NCBI GenBank assembly: GCA_903824785.1
Contig: CAIJYD010000040.1
Coordinates: 154,164-218,163 of the forward strand
Direction of reading: 5' to 3'
Length of the DNA: 64,000 nt
DNA from: an uncultured Bacteroidota bacterium
GTDB taxonomy: Bacteria > Bacteroidota > Bacteroidia > Bacteroidales > VadinHA17
The notes beneath the pieces are model-generated. The model saw nothing but the letters and a program-made list of their open reading frames with translations. It did no database searches and was not told the DNA's origin. A program made the position numbers and the translations under genes. Position 1 is the stretch's first letter. Every line of letters begins with the position of its first letter. Positions 35,938 through 48,900 of this stretch are shown here, piece after piece.

Positions 35938-37263
35938 ATGAAAATTGCTATCGTAGGAAGTGGGTACGTTGGCCTGGTTACCGGCACATGTTTTTCAGAA
36001 GTAGGTATTGATGTAGTTTGTGTTGACATAGATCAGAAAAAGATCGAAAATCTTAAAAACGGAATTATTCCGATCTTCGAACCTGGTCTGGAGGAGATGC
36101 TTACACGTAATGTGAAGAAAGGGCGGCTCTCTTTTACCACAAATCTGAAGGAAGCAATTACAGATGCTGAGGTTATGTTCATAGCAGTTGGAACACCACC
36201 GGATGAAGATGGCAGCGCTGACCTGAAATATGTTCTGGCAGTAGCGCGTGAATGCGGAAAACATATGAATGATTATTTACTTATCGTTACCAAAAGTACC
36301 GTTCCTGTCGGAACTGCCAGCAAGGTAAAGGCTGCTGTTCAGGATGAGCTCAGCAAAAGAGGTGTCTCAATCGATTTTGATGTCGCATCTAATCCGGAAT
36401 TTCTTAAGGAAGGTGCTGCAATAGATGATTTTCTGAAACCAGACAGGATTGTGATAGGCCTTGACAGCACACGTGCAGAAGAGGTTATGAAAAGTCTTTA
36501 TAAGCCTTTTACACTCAATGGTCACCCAATAATCTTCATGGATATTACTTCAGCTGAATTGACAAAATATGCAGCCAACTCGATGCTGGCTACAAAAATC
36601 AGTTTTATGAATGATATAGCCAACCTTTGTGAAGTAGTAGGGGCAGATATAAATATGGTCAGGAAAGGTATTGGTTCAGATTCCCGTATCGGCAATAAAT
36701 TCATCTATCCGGGAATCGGTTATGGAGGTTCCTGCTTCCCAAAAGATGTTCAGGCACTGGTAAAAACCGCAGGTGAATTCAAATATGATCTCCGTGTTCT
36801 TAAGGCTGTTGAAGCTGTAAATAAAGATCAGAAATTAGTACTGTACAATAAGATAATAAGTTATTTCAAAGGCGATATTAAAGGTAAGACAGTTGCTGTA
36901 TGGGGTCTTTCATTCAAACCACAAACCGACGATATGCGGGAAGCCCCATCAGTGGTTATTATTAAAAAACTTCTCGAAGCAGGAGCAAAAGTAAAAGCTT
37001 ATGATCCCGTAGCCATGGCTGAAGCCAAACATGATTTTGGTGATACAATTACATATTGTGAAGACCAGTACGAAACACTGATCGATGCAGATTGCCTTGC
37101 TATGATAACAGAATGGCCCGAATTCAGATTCCCTAATTTTAAAATAGTCAAGAAATTATTGAACTCTCCTGTAATATTTGACGGACGTAATATCTACGAC
37201 AGAGTTGAGATGAAACGTAACGGGTTTGACTATTTTTGTATTGGTATTGATACCTTGAAATAG
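35938..37263 (+). CDS. ugd: UDP-glucose 6-dehydrogenase
   Basis: A 441-residue enzyme that oxidises UDP-glucose twice with NAD+ to UDP-glucuronate. The N-terminal Rossmann motif '[19 protein letters not shown]' starts at residue 3, '[12 protein letters not shown]' and '[10 protein letters not shown]' follow, '[14 protein letters not shown]' is the substrate loop, and the catalytic Cys266 lies in '[14 protein letters not shown]'. The C-terminal domain has '[20 protein letters not shown]'. The length is normal for the family. It is followed after 88 bp by the UDP-glucuronate decarboxylase gene, so the pair makes UDP-GlcA and UDP-xylose for the nearby polysaccharide operon. Confidence 0.97.
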   Translation: MKIAIVGSGYVGLVTGTCFSEVGIDVVCVDIDQKKIENLKNGIIPIFEPGLEEMLTRNVKKGRLSFTTNLKEAITDAEVMFIAVGTPPDEDGSADLKYVLAVARECGKHMNDYLLIVTKSTVPVGTASKVKAAVQDELSKRGVSIDFDVASNPEFLKEGAAIDDFLKPDRIVIGLDSTRAEEVMKSLYKPFTLNGHPIIFMDITSAELTKYAANSMLATKISFMNDIANLCEVVGADINMVRKGIGSDSRIGNKFIYPGIGYGGSCFPKDVQALVKTAGEFKYDLRVLKAVEAVNKDQKLVLYNKIISYFKGDIKGKTVAVWGLSFKPQTDDMREAPSVVIIKKLLEAGAKVKAYDPVAMAEAKHDFGDTITYCEDQYETLIDADCLAMITEWPEFRFPNFKIVKKLLNSPVIFDGRNIYDRVEMKRNGFDYFCIGIDTLK

Positions 37264-37351
37264 GCTTTAAGGTTTCTGTATTCCGGTATCAGAAAACAGA
37301 ATACCATAAAAAACAGAGGCATCTTATTTCTTTAAACTTAATTTACGGGAA

Positions 37352-38290
37352 ATGATAAAAAAGAAAGTCTTAATTACTGGCGGAGCCGGGTTTGTCGGAT
37401 CACATCTTTGCGACCGCCTGTTAAAAGATGGCAATGAAGTAATATGTCTTGATAATTATTTTACAGGACAAAAGCTGAATATTGTTCATCATCTTAGTAA
37501 TCCTTATTTTGAGCTGATCAGGCACGATGTTACCGAGCCATTTTTTATCGAGGTTGATGAAATATTTAATCTTGCATGTCCTGCTTCGCCTGTTCATTAT
37601 CAGTACAATGCCATAAAAACGATAAAGACATCCGTAATGGGTGCCATTAACATGCTTGGACTGGCAAAACGAATAAGGGCAAAGATCCTGCAGGCTTCAA
37701 CAAGCGAAGTATATGGCGATCCTCTGGTTCATCCTCAGGTCGAATCTTACTGGGGACATGTAAACCCCATAGGAGAAAGGTCGTGCTACGACGAGGGAAA
37801 ACGTGCAGCAGAAACCCTGTTTGTAAATTATCACAAACAAAATAATGTTAAGATCAAGATTATCAGAATTTTTAATACCTACGGGCCACGAATGCATCCG
37901 AATGATGGCAGGGTGGTGTCTAATTTTATAGTGCAGGCACTTCAAAACAAGGAGATCACAATTTATGGTGAAGGTCAGCAGACCCGCAGTTTCCAGTATG
38001 TTGACGACCTGGTGGAAGGAATGGTCCGCATGATGGCAACAGGAGATCAGTTTACCGGTCCTGTAAATATTGGTAACCCGCATGAATTCACCATACTGGA
38101 ACTGGCCGAGAAGGTGATCAAACTTACCGGCTCACGGTCAAAGATCATTAAGATGCCTTTGCCTCCCGATGATCCTATGCAGCGTCAACCGGATATCAGC
38201 CTTGCAAAAAAAGAACTTGACTGGGCTCCTAAGATCGAGCTTGAGGAAGGGCTGATGAAAACAATAGACTATTTCCGGTCAATTATCTGA
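37352..38290 (+). CDS. uxs: UDP-glucuronate decarboxylase (UDP-xylose synthase)
   Basis: A 312-residue short-chain dehydrogenase of the extended type. '[19 protein letters not shown]' is the NAD loop; 'YFTGQKLNI' and '[12 protein letters not shown]' are the signature of UDP-glucuronate decarboxylases; the catalytic Tyr146/Lys150 lie in '[11 protein letters not shown]'; '[21 protein letters not shown]' and '[13 protein letters not shown]' complete the match. It converts UDP-glucuronate to UDP-xylose with internal NAD+. It lies directly downstream of ugd on the same strand and is likely co-transcribed. Confidence 0.95.
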   Translation: MIKKKVLITGGAGFVGSHLCDRLLKDGNEVICLDNYFTGQKLNIVHHLSNPYFELIRHDVTEPFFIEVDEIFNLACPASPVHYQYNAIKTIKTSVMGAINMLGLAKRIRAKILQASTSEVYGDPLVHPQVESYWGHVNPIGERSCYDEGKRAAETLFVNYHKQNNVKIKIIRIFNTYGPRMHPNDGRVVSNFIVQALQNKEITIYGEGQQTRSFQYVDDLVEGMVRMMATGDQFTGPVNIGNPHEFTILELAEKVIKLTGSRSKIIKMPLPPDDPMQRQPDISLAKKELDWAPKIELEEGLMKTIDYFRSII

Positions 38291-38352
38291 TACCGGGATA
38301 TTGGAGTAATAGGGCCTAAGTATTATGTCCTGAAGAGTATTCCGCAATGAGA

Positions 38353-39330
38353 TTATTTAATTGCAGCTATATAAACCTCCTCCGGAATAGTATCAATTAA
38401 ATCACTTATTGACTGTCTGTTTTGCATTCTTTGTACAACTTCTGCGAATAATGGGGCAACAGAGATTACTTTGATCTTTGAAGATTTTTTTACCTGTTCG
38501 TTCGATAAACTGTCAGTTGATACTACAAGGTCAATTTCACTGTTTTCAATTGCAGCAACACCTTTTTCACTAAGAGGTATATGAGACAGACAAGCCATGA
38601 TCTTTTTTGCCCCCTTTTTCTTTAACATTTTTGCAGCTTCAACAATTGTTCCTGCAGATATGCTGAAATCGTCAACTATTATTGCATCTTTTCCTGACAC
38701 TTCTCCGATAATCTCCATTATTTCTGCATTTTCATCATGCCCCAGCCTGGTTTTATCACCTATTGCGAAATCAACTCCCAGCTTTTGAGCAAATTTCCTT
38801 GCGCTTTTAGCAAATCCGGCATCGGGCGATACCACGACAGTATTCTCAGACATCAATGATTTCAGATATTTTGCCAGTAATGGTCTCGCAAACAGATGAT
38901 CAACCGGTTTTTTAAAGAAGCCCTGGATCTGAGCTGCATGCAGATCCATTGTAATCACCCTGTCTGCTCCGGCAAGTTCAATACATTCAGCGCAAACCCT
39001 CGCCCTGATTGAGACTCTTGACTCATCCTTCTTATCTCCTTTGGCATAGCTGAAATATGGAATTATTGCTGTTACATACCTGGCTCCTGATCTTTTGAAT
39101 GCATCCATCCAGAATAATAATTCAACAAACTCTTTATCAGGGTTTAATCCGATTGGCTGAACCATATACACCTCTTCGTCCCTGACGTGCTCCTCAATCC
39201 TTACGTAGGTATTCCCTTCAGAAAAATTCAGTACTGCAGTTTTTCCTCTTTCAATGCCAAGATACAGACACATACGATCAGCAAATTCTTTTCCTGCGCT
39301 GCCTGCAAATATTTTTATATCTGAATTCAT
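38353..39330 (-). CDS. prs: Divergent ribose-phosphate pyrophosphokinase (PRPP synthetase)
   Basis: A 325-residue enzyme making PRPP from ribose-5-phosphate and ATP. Standard parts are 'KIFAGSAGKEFADRM', 'TMDLHAAQIQGFF' (metal/ATP site) and 'VVSPDAGFAKSARKFA'. Two active-site loops differ from the housekeeping type: the flexible catalytic loop reads 'YAKGDKKDESR' (usually YARQDRKxxxR) and the ribose-phosphate loop reads 'VDDFSISAGT' (usually VDDxxDTGGT). It may be a paralogue with its own regulation. It is convergent with the nucleotide-sugar genes. PRPP is also the proposed donor for the fused PRT-HAD enzyme of the polysaccharide operon. Confidence 0.9.
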   Translation of the reverse strand: MNSDIKIFAGSAGKEFADRMCLYLGIERGKTAVLNFSEGNTYVRIEEHVRDEEVYMVQPIGLNPDKEFVELLFWMDAFKRSGARYVTAIIPYFSYAKGDKKDESRVSIRARVCAECIELAGADRVITMDLHAAQIQGFFKKPVDHLFARPLLAKYLKSLMSENTVVVSPDAGFAKSARKFAQKLGVDFAIGDKTRLGHDENAEIMEIIGEVSGKDAIIVDDFSISAGTIVEAAKMLKKKGAKKIMACLSHIPLSEKGVAAIENSEIDLVVSTDSLSNEQVKKSSKIKVISVAPLFAEVVQRMQNRQSISDLIDTIPEEVYIAAIK

Positions 39331-39994
39331 CTGTTTTACTGTTTTGATTGTTAATAATATAACATTATGATTCTCTGTCAGACTTAGATCAGGATTGCCT
39401 CTTAATATCTGATAACCAGTACAAATATAGTCGAAGAGTTTTGTTTATTCACAAAACAGATTTTAAATTACCTCATTTCCGCACACTTGTGCGAATATTT
39501 CAATATAAGTAGGATAATATCATCTTTAAAACACTTTCAGACTTTCTTCTGGCATTTAGGATTAATGGTTTTATTGTCACATATTAAGCTGGTTAGCTGC
39601 GATTAAGCAGCCAATTTCAATTTCCCAATCAGTACTGGCACGCCTTTTGCCTTGTCTTGATACTGTCTTATATTAATGGTATAAATTCTCGCTTTAATGT
39701 CTTATTTTATTTATGGAAAATAGGGTTTTATAAGCGGTAATCACTAAAGCAGGTACGTTAAATATAATTCTGTTCCTTATGTGAAAATGGTTAAATTATT
39801 ATGTAAAAAATTCGCTTTAGGAAAGCTTTAATTATGTAGGTACACAAGATGTGCTTGTACATTTAATGTTTTCCGGATTGAAATAGAACTGATTTCTCCT
39901 GCTCTTCAGAAAAAGCTCTTTGACAACGATTAATTAAAACTACACGCTTCATGTCATTATATCATTGGTATTTAATTACTTAAAATAAATTATT
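39331..39994. other. 664 bp non-coding leader upstream of the giant adhesin
   Basis: No coding region could be supported here. It contains several short inverted repeats: GCTGC/GCAGC at about 39596-39611, GCTTT-AGG-AAAGC near 39813 and GTACA...TGTAC near 39840, none followed by a T-run. It must carry the divergent promoters of prs and the adhesin; I could not find a clean TTTG/TAnnTTTG pair. Confidence 0.4.
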
Positions 39995-42900
39995 ATTAAA
40001 AGCCGATACTCATACATATTATTTCATATATCTTATTTTCTTCTCTTCCTGGGAACAGGGAAACTATATTCCGCCGATCCCACTTTTACACCAGTTTCCG
40101 GAACATCGTTTTTATATAATGTAACTACTGTTCCTCTTAATCCTTCAAATGCTTCCGGTAATTTTTCAGGCACGGGCGTTACCCTATTAATTGATGGAAC
40201 ATGGAATTTTAACCCAAGTGTTGCAGGTATTGGAACTCATGTTGTACATTATATTAAAACCGGAGGAGGAGCTTACGATGTTACTAATACATATTATGTA
40301 AAACCTTCAATAATATTCAGTCCTTCAAAAACAACTTTCTGTGCAAATGAGGATGGTTTTGGTATCGATGGCTACAGCGGAGCTCCTTCAGGTGGCAGTT
40401 TTACCTTTTCAGGCACAGGGGTCTCAGGTGGTGTTTTTTACCCCTCTATCGCCGGAACAGGAAGCCATGTAATAACTGCCACATATGAAATAAGCGGCGT
40501 CTCAAGCAGCACAACGGTTACTTTTATTGTCAGAGCATCGCCTCTTATTGAAATATATAATTTAAAGGACAGCCAGTGTCAGACAGAGGGAAACTACACA
40601 ATAAGAGCAAGGGAACCAATTACTTTAGCATATTATACAGCAGGATTATTTGTTGGCAAAGGAATAACTGATAATGCAAACGGGACGGCGATATTCAGTC
40701 CGGTTGCTGCCGGTCTTGGCTTCCATAACATTACCTATACATATAGTGATGTAAACAGTTGTTCCAGTACAGTCACAAAAACATCAAGAGTCGGCACTGA
40801 AATATTTATTGAAAATTTGCCTGCGGAATTCTGTCAGGATGATCCGGTTAATAATTTTACATACCGTCCGGTCAATTCAACTCCTCCTACCAACCGGGTA
40901 ACAGGAGCCGGGGTAATTGACAATCTGGATGGGACTGCCACATTCAATCCTGCAACGGCCGGCGTTGGGGTTCATATTATAACCTATACATTTGTTGAAG
41001 TGATAGGAGGAGTTCTGACCTGTACTAACCTTGCTACCCGGTCGGTTCAGGTTTTTTCATCACCTGTTGCTACTTTTTCAGGTTTGAATGCAAGCAGTAA
41101 ATACTGTTCCGGTGCGGCTGACGTCACCCTTACCGGAAACAATGCCCCTGCAGGAGTATTTTCAGGAGATGGAATTCAGGACAATGGTAATGGCACGGCT
41201 CTTTTTAAACCTACCACTCTGGGAGTTGGAACCTATTCGATAACATATACTTATGTAAATTCAAATGGTTGTAGTGACAGCAAAACAAGTGGCGTAGAAA
41301 TTATTCCGTTGCCAACATCATATACTGTAACAGGAGGCGGATCTCGTTGTGAACTTTCGTCAGGAGTTTCAATAGGTCTTTCCGGTTCATCGTCCTCAAT
41401 CAATTATAAGCTTTACAGGGATGGCGTTGCCGTTTCCCCTGACAATACTGTTTCCGGAACAGGTGCTGCTATCAGCTTTGGTTCTCTTTCAGCAGCGGGA
41501 ACATACACCGTTGTGGCCACAAATTCTGTTAGTGGCTGTACCAGTCAGATGAATGGTAATGCGGTTGTGAGTGTTACTTCTCAGCTGGCAATAACGACTC
41601 AGCCGGTAAATGCATCTGCCTGTGAGGCGGGCTCCGCATCATTTACAGTAGAGGCAACCGGCCCCGGTCGTCATTACCAGTGGTATAATGGTGGTACGGC
41701 AGTTGGAATCGATAATAATGTTCTTATTTTGAGTTCGTTGCCGCTTACTGATAGCGGGAAGGAGATCTATTGTATCGTAACCAGTTCTTCATGCGGGGGG
41801 CCTATTACCAGCAACAAAGCAATACTTACAGTAAATCCGATAAACAAAATTTTAACTCAGCCAGTAAGTGCGTTGAAGTGTGCAGGAGGAGGTGTTACTT
41901 TTTCTGTAACAGGGGAAGGATATAATCCTCAGTACAAATGGAAAAAAGGGGCAACAGATGTTGTAAATGTAGCAGGAAGAATAACAGGCAATAATACTAC
42001 TGCTCTGACGATTGCAAATCTTGTTGCCGGAGATGCAGGTTTATATTCGTGTGAGATATCAGGCGGATGCGGGGTCTCTGTCACAAGTTCTCAGGCAACT
42101 CTTACTGTAAATGACCCAATAGTAATAACAACACAACCGGTAAATGTTACAGCTTGTGCCGGAACAAATGTCTCAATGAGTGTAGTAGCCACACCTTCTT
42201 CCGGGTTAACCTATCAGTGGCTTTTCAACAATGGAGGAGGTGGAGGGTTTGTTTCGGTTGGAGTTAATAGTCCGGGTTACCCCATTAACGGAGTCTCTTC
42301 ATCAAATGCCGGAACTTATTATTGCAGGATCTCAAATGGCTGCGGGGCAACACTGAATACAAATCAGGTTATATTAACTGTTCCTGTGGCCACCGGGATT
42401 TCAGCGGATCCTGTGGGTGATCTTCTTTGTGAGGGCGCTGGTATCAATTTAACAGTCACAGCAGTTGGAGATGCTCTGAGTTATGAATGGTATAAAGACG
42501 GAGATTCTGCACCGCTTACTGATAATTCAATAGTACAAAATACATCTGCATCGAGCCTCTCTTTTACAGGGCTCACACTTGCTTATGCCGGAAACTACAG
42601 AGTTAAGGTAACCGGAACCTGTGGTACGGAAACCTCAGCACCTGATGCAATACTGGACATCAAACAGAAAGTTGTAATAACCTCACAGCCTGCCAGTATA
42701 ACACGTTGTTCCGGCAGCGATGCCTCATTTTCTGTGACAACAACAGGAGATGTCCTTAGTTATAAATGGTATAATTCGATTGTTGGACTTATCTCAGGTG
42801 CAACCGGTAGCAGCTATACCATAACCGGAGCAACAAGCTCGAATGCAGGAAATTACTGGTGTGTTATCTCAACACTGGCTTGCGGGCCGGTTACAAGCAG

Positions 42901-45900
42901 TCAGGCAACTCTGACTATTAATCCTTTAACTTCAATTTCTGTACATCCGTTAACTTTAAAGGCTGGCTGCCTGGGGAACAACGTTTCATTCTCAGTTACT
43001 GCAACAGGCATAGGAATAACTTACCAGTGGTATAAGAACATGGTTTCCATGGGAGCTCTTTACCAGAATCAGATATTAAACCTTACCAACATCTCCGCTA
43101 CCGATGCAGGAAGTTACACATGCCTGATAACTGGTTCCTGCGGCCCCGCACAGATTAGTAATCCCGGTGTTCTTACTGTAGATATACCACCTGTTATCTC
43201 AACGCATCCACAGTCGAATTCTGTCTGTCTCGACGCTACTCATCAGCTTAATATAGTCTTATCTGAAGGAACAAATCCGGGTTACCAGTGGTATTTTGAT
43301 AATGATCTGAATGGTACTTTTGTCTCTGTAAGTGGTGCGACAAGTCAGGTTCTTACTATCTCCACATTTGATGCAACTGAAGCCGGTGATTACTATTGTG
43401 TAGTTACAAACGGCTGCAGTTCTGTTACCAGTCAGACAGCAAGACTTCTGCTCATTGATGAGTTCAGTATAACCACTTCAATATCCAATGCAACTGTTTG
43501 TGAAAATGGAAGCAAAACATTTACAATTGTTGCCAATCAGCCGGTCTCATACCGATGGATGAAAAACGGGACTGCCATGGGAATAACAAATCAATCGTTA
43601 GTTCTGAATAATATTCCTTATACTGATAACGGAGCAGTTTACAGTTGTGAGGTTTATAATAATTGCAAGGCACAAATAGTATCAGCAACATTATCAGTAT
43701 CAAGGCCTTTGAGTATTACCCAGCAGCCGCAGAATGATATTGCCTGTTCAGGCGACCCTTACAGCATAGTTATTGTTGCGACCGGAACCAATCCGCAATA
43801 TCAGTGGTATAAAGCTTCTGCAACAGCACTTACCGGAAAAACCGCTTCGTCATTGACATTTTCTGCCTTTGATCCGCCAACAGAGGCAGGAACCTATTAC
43901 TGTGTGGTATCGAATGGATGTGGTTCTGTAACTTCCGGCAGTGCTGTTATAACCGGCGGAGCAGCTGTCGCTATAACTAATGACCCCGATCCGTCATCTC
44001 TTTGCATCGGTACTGATGCCAGCTTCACCGTAACAGCAACAGGTACCAATCTGGTTTACGAGTGGAGGAAGAACTATATTCCTTTGGCTGACGATGGAAG
44101 GATAGTTGGATCGGGGACAGCAACACTGGCTATTAATAATGTAGTTGCAGGAGATGAAGAGACATATGATGTCATCGTAAGCGGTTCCTGCGGATTGGAC
44201 AACACATCTTCAGGCGCATACCTGGAAATAACAACTCCTCCGGTCATTACAATAAATCCTGAACCGCTTACTATATGCAGCGGAGGAGATGCAAGTTTTA
44301 GTGTCACTGTCCCTTTGGTGGATGGAGATCCTCTTCCGGTCTACCAGTGGCAGGAAGACGGAACAGCTATTGACCCGGCTGTAAATATTTCCGCAGCTAC
44401 TTCGACACTTATTCTTTCGGGTGCAACAACAGGTGCCATCTATAACTGTAAAGTGACAAATGCGTGCGGTTTTATTACCAGTACATCTGCAGAGCTGATT
44501 ATCGAAAAAAATGTAACTATCTCTGGTCAGCCTGCTTCGGATCAGACATTGTGCAAGGGCAGCAATGTCAGTTTTACAGCTGTAATAACGGGGCCTACAG
44601 ATATGACTTTAAGATGGTATAAGGCCGACGGAACACCAACCGGAACAGCACTGACAAATGGAGGCAGAATAAGCGGAGCAGATCTTCTCTCTCTCAGTAT
44701 AAGTAATATAGCTTCCTCTGATGCAGGAACATATTTCTGTAAAGCAACAAGTTCATGTGGAATTTCTTATACAACTAACGCCACACTTGTTGTGCATGAG
44801 AGAATAACAATAACGCAACAACCGCAAGATATCACCGTATGTCCGGCCGGCACTCTTGCCCTTAATGTAATAGCCTCAGGAACTGTTACTTCATATACAT
44901 GGAAACGTGGTGCTACTGTTGTAGGTTCGGGGTCGTCATATTCGGCATCACCTTTTAATTCAGCCACTCACGCCGGCAACTATACTTGTGAGGTAAAGAA
45001 TATTTGTGAAACGGTTATTTCAGACGTAGTTGTTGTTACCACAGGTATTCAAACTGCGGCAACTATTTCATCCGATATTACAGATTGTGAGGGACATAAC
45101 GCCTCTTTCACAGTATCTGCAACAGGAAACAATCTTACTTACACATGGTACAAAGGGGCAACTGAGTTAACCGATGGAGGTAGGATAGGTGGAAGCCAGT
45201 CAGCCATTCTGACAATAACCGGTCTTGTCCCGGGTGATGGTGCAACATACCAGTGCGATGTATCCGGCAGCTGCGGATTTGATAATGATAATTCTGCTCT
45301 CCTGACTGTCAACACCAATGTTGCTTTTAATGTCCAGCCTGTATCTGTCTCGGCATTAATTGGAACAACGGCTACATTCACAGTTGCTGCCAGCGGAACT
45401 ATTACGGGATACCAATGGTATTATAAAGGAATAACTCCATTGGCTGATGCAGCAGGTGAGATTAGTGGTGCCACGACAGCGGTTTTAAGGATTTTCAACG
45501 CACAACAGGTATCGGATGAAGGGGCTTATCATTGTGTAGTTTCTGGGTCATGCGGAAACAGCAGCAGCAACTCAGCCAATCTGTCTGTAATCCCCGTTTC
45601 CATGATACTTACCCAGCCTGTTGCGACTTTAAGTATATGCGAGAACACAACATTCGGCCTCACTATTTCAGCAACACCCGGAGTACATACTTATCAATGG
45701 AGACGTGGTTCTGATGATTTAACTGATGGAGGCGGAGTAACAGGTGCAACAGCCTCATCATTTACCATAACAGCAGCTTTGCTTTCTGATGCAGGAGCAT
45801 ATACCTGTCTGTTAGACGGAGTTGAAATCAGTTCCGCTTCAATTGTTACGATTAATCCGTCTACTGTAATAAATACCTATCCTGTTGGTGGTACAAAATG

Positions 45901-48900
45901 CACAGGCGATATGCATATCTTTTCTGTTACTGCAGCAGGGGCCGGGCTGAATTATCAATGGTATACTTCAACAGGGTCAATAACCGGGGCAACTTCAAGG
46001 GAATACAAAATAAATTCGCTGGTTACAGGAGATGCCGGCAGTTACTATTGTATCGTGACAGGAACCTGTCTGACAAAGACCAGCAATACTGTTACACTGG
46101 TTGTAAACAGACCTGTATCTGTGGTTGCTCAACCGGCTGCAACCACTACTTTATGTCAGGGAAGCTCAACTTCATTAATATTCAATGTCACCGGAACGGG
46201 GTTAACATATCTGTGGCATAAGAACGGGCAGGCGATAACAGACGGTAATATTAGCGACATAAATACCAGTACCCTGGTTATATCAAACTCCGCGGTTTCA
46301 AACAGCGGCAGTTACACATGTACCGTTTCAGGAGCATGCAGCACTCCGGTTACAAGCAGTACAGCCACAGTCACTATTGTTCCTACAACGGCTATCACTA
46401 CCCAGCCTGTCAGTAGTACGGTATGCGAAGGTGATGCAGTTACTTTTACCGTTGCGGCAGCTGGAACAACTCTGGTATATAAATGGTTCAGAGATGGGAC
46501 CGATCTTGGTCTGGCCAGTAGCCCTACCCTTACAATATCAAATGTAACAAAGGCTTCACATGAAGGGAATTATACCTGTCTGGTAACAGGTGCATGCGGA
46601 GCGGCTGTTAACAGTGAAAATGCAGTACTGACTGTAAACAGGAATACTGCAATAGGCTCTCCCTCTATATCCGCTAATCCGATCTGCCAGAACGGGTCAA
46701 CAACAATAACCATTACAGCAACCGGAGATGGCCTGACTTATCTCTGGAAGAAATATGGTCAGCCGATAAGCGGAACAAATATTACAGGCAAAACAACAAG
46801 TACCCTGGTAATATCGAATGCTCTTGCTACCGATGGAGGAATTTATACCTGTACTGTTACCGGAGCTTGTGGGAGCCCCCTTACCAGCACCAATGCGGTT
46901 GTTACGGTAAACCAGACCACTGCAATAACTACTGAGCCATCAAATTATATCAGGTGTGCCGGTGATGAGGTTTTATTCAAAGTTGAAGCTGTAGGTAACA
47001 TTTCAGCCTATCAGTGGAAAATTGGCGGAGCAGGGGGCACTGATTTAACCAATGGGACTAAACCATCGGGAGCTGTAATTTCCGGTGCCTCTACTTCTCA
47101 GCTTAAGATTACAGGAGTTTCAACATCTGAGGCAGGCTCGTATGCGTGTGTTATTACTTCACCCTGTGGCAATCTGAATTCCAGCTCTGCCAGCCTTACA
47201 GTCAATGTGCCCATTCAGATTACGACTCAGCCACCAACACTAACCTCCAAATGTCAGGGTGTTTCAACTGAAATTAATGTAACTGTAACAGGAACAGTAA
47301 CTTCTTATAAATGGAAAAAGGGTTCAACTGAATTATCCAATGGAGGTAATATTTCCGGTGTGAATACCAGTAAGCTGGTTATTTCAAATCTTATAACTAC
47401 TGATGCAGGATTCTACTCCTGTGAGATCTCAGGCTATTGTAATACGGTTAATACACAGAGTGCAGAGCTGGCTGTGAATCCTTTACCTGCTTTCACCCTG
47501 AATCCTTCCGGTGCAACCTTATGTGAAAATGAAAACATACAGTTAATATCTGTGGCAACAGGGGCTGAACCATTAACATACCAGTGGAAATTAAACAATG
47601 CTGATATCACTTCCACTACCTCAAGTACACTTACCTTAAACGGAGTAACTCCATCCGATGCAGGTGCTTATACCTGCTATGTCACTGCCGCAGCATGTGG
47701 AAATGCCACAAGTACTCCGGCAACCATTAACGTCAATCCGTCTGTTGACATTTCAATTCAACCGGTAAACACTAATGCGTGCAAGGGAACAACTGCTATC
47801 TTTTCTGTAACTGCAAGCGGAACAGCAACTTTATCATACAGGTGGAAATTTAATAATGTGAACCTTACAAATACAGGCAGAGTTACCGGTGCTACCTCCT
47901 CAGAATTGAGAATTTCATCAGCAGAGGATGCGGATGAGGGCATTTACAAATGTGAAATTACCAGCACCTGTGGCACTGAAATAAGCAGTTCAGCTATTCT
48001 TTCGGTTGATGAGACTACAGCGATTACGGTTAATCCATTAAGTCAGGCAATAGTTCCAGGTACTAATGCCATATTCGGTATTTCTGCAGCCGGAGTGATA
48101 TCAGGATATAAGTGGAAAAGGAATGGCCTCCCCATTTCTGATGGTGTTAAATACTCCGGAACTGATTCACCTGTACTGACTGTTTTGAATGTTTCAGTTT
48201 CAGATGCTGCTTCCTACGTTTGCATAGTTACCGGCAGTTGCGGGATAGCAACTTCTGATCCGGGTCTCCTTACAGTAATTGTTCCTGCAGCCATTTCTGC
48301 TTCCCCTGCCTCAATTTCAAGGTGCACAAACGAGTCGGCATCATTCTCAGTAGCTGCATCTGGAACAAATCTCTCCTATCAATGGGTTTTCAATGGAACC
48401 AATCTTGCCGACGGGCCAATTATTTCGGGTTCACAGACCTCTAACCTCGTTATTTCCTCCGTTACTTCTGCCCACGAAGGCAATTATTCCTGTATTGTAA
48501 CAGGAGCATATAACGTTGCTAACAGCAGTAATGCGTTCCTCACAGTAAATAATCCTCCTGCCATAGTTACCCCTCCGGTGAGTCAGACTCTTTGTATCGG
48601 TGACTGGCTTATACTAGAGGTTACGGCTACCGGAGACGGATTAAGCTATGTCTGGGAAAAGAACGGAGTTGCAGTTGGGTCAGATATTTATACAACAGGA
48701 ATAAACACACCGTTACTGGTGATTACTAATGTAACTTCTGCATACGCAGGTGTTTACAGGTGCAGGGTATTTAATTCCTGTCAGACAAGGTGGAGTAGTG
48801 ATGCTTCAATTACAGTTAATCCTGCAGCAACCCTTGTTACAAACCCTGTCGGCAACACAAAGTGCGAAGGACAAACAACCACCTTCTCTGTTTCAGCCAG

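Noticed and set aside
39591..39612. Hairpin GCTGC/GCAGC as a terminator
   Set aside because: Only five base pairs, no T-run, and no gene ends nearby on either strand.
40817..40819. TTG as the start of the giant adhesin
   Set aside because: It lies inside a repeat unit; the same frame is open and clearly coding for 820 bp upstream, including a signal peptide.
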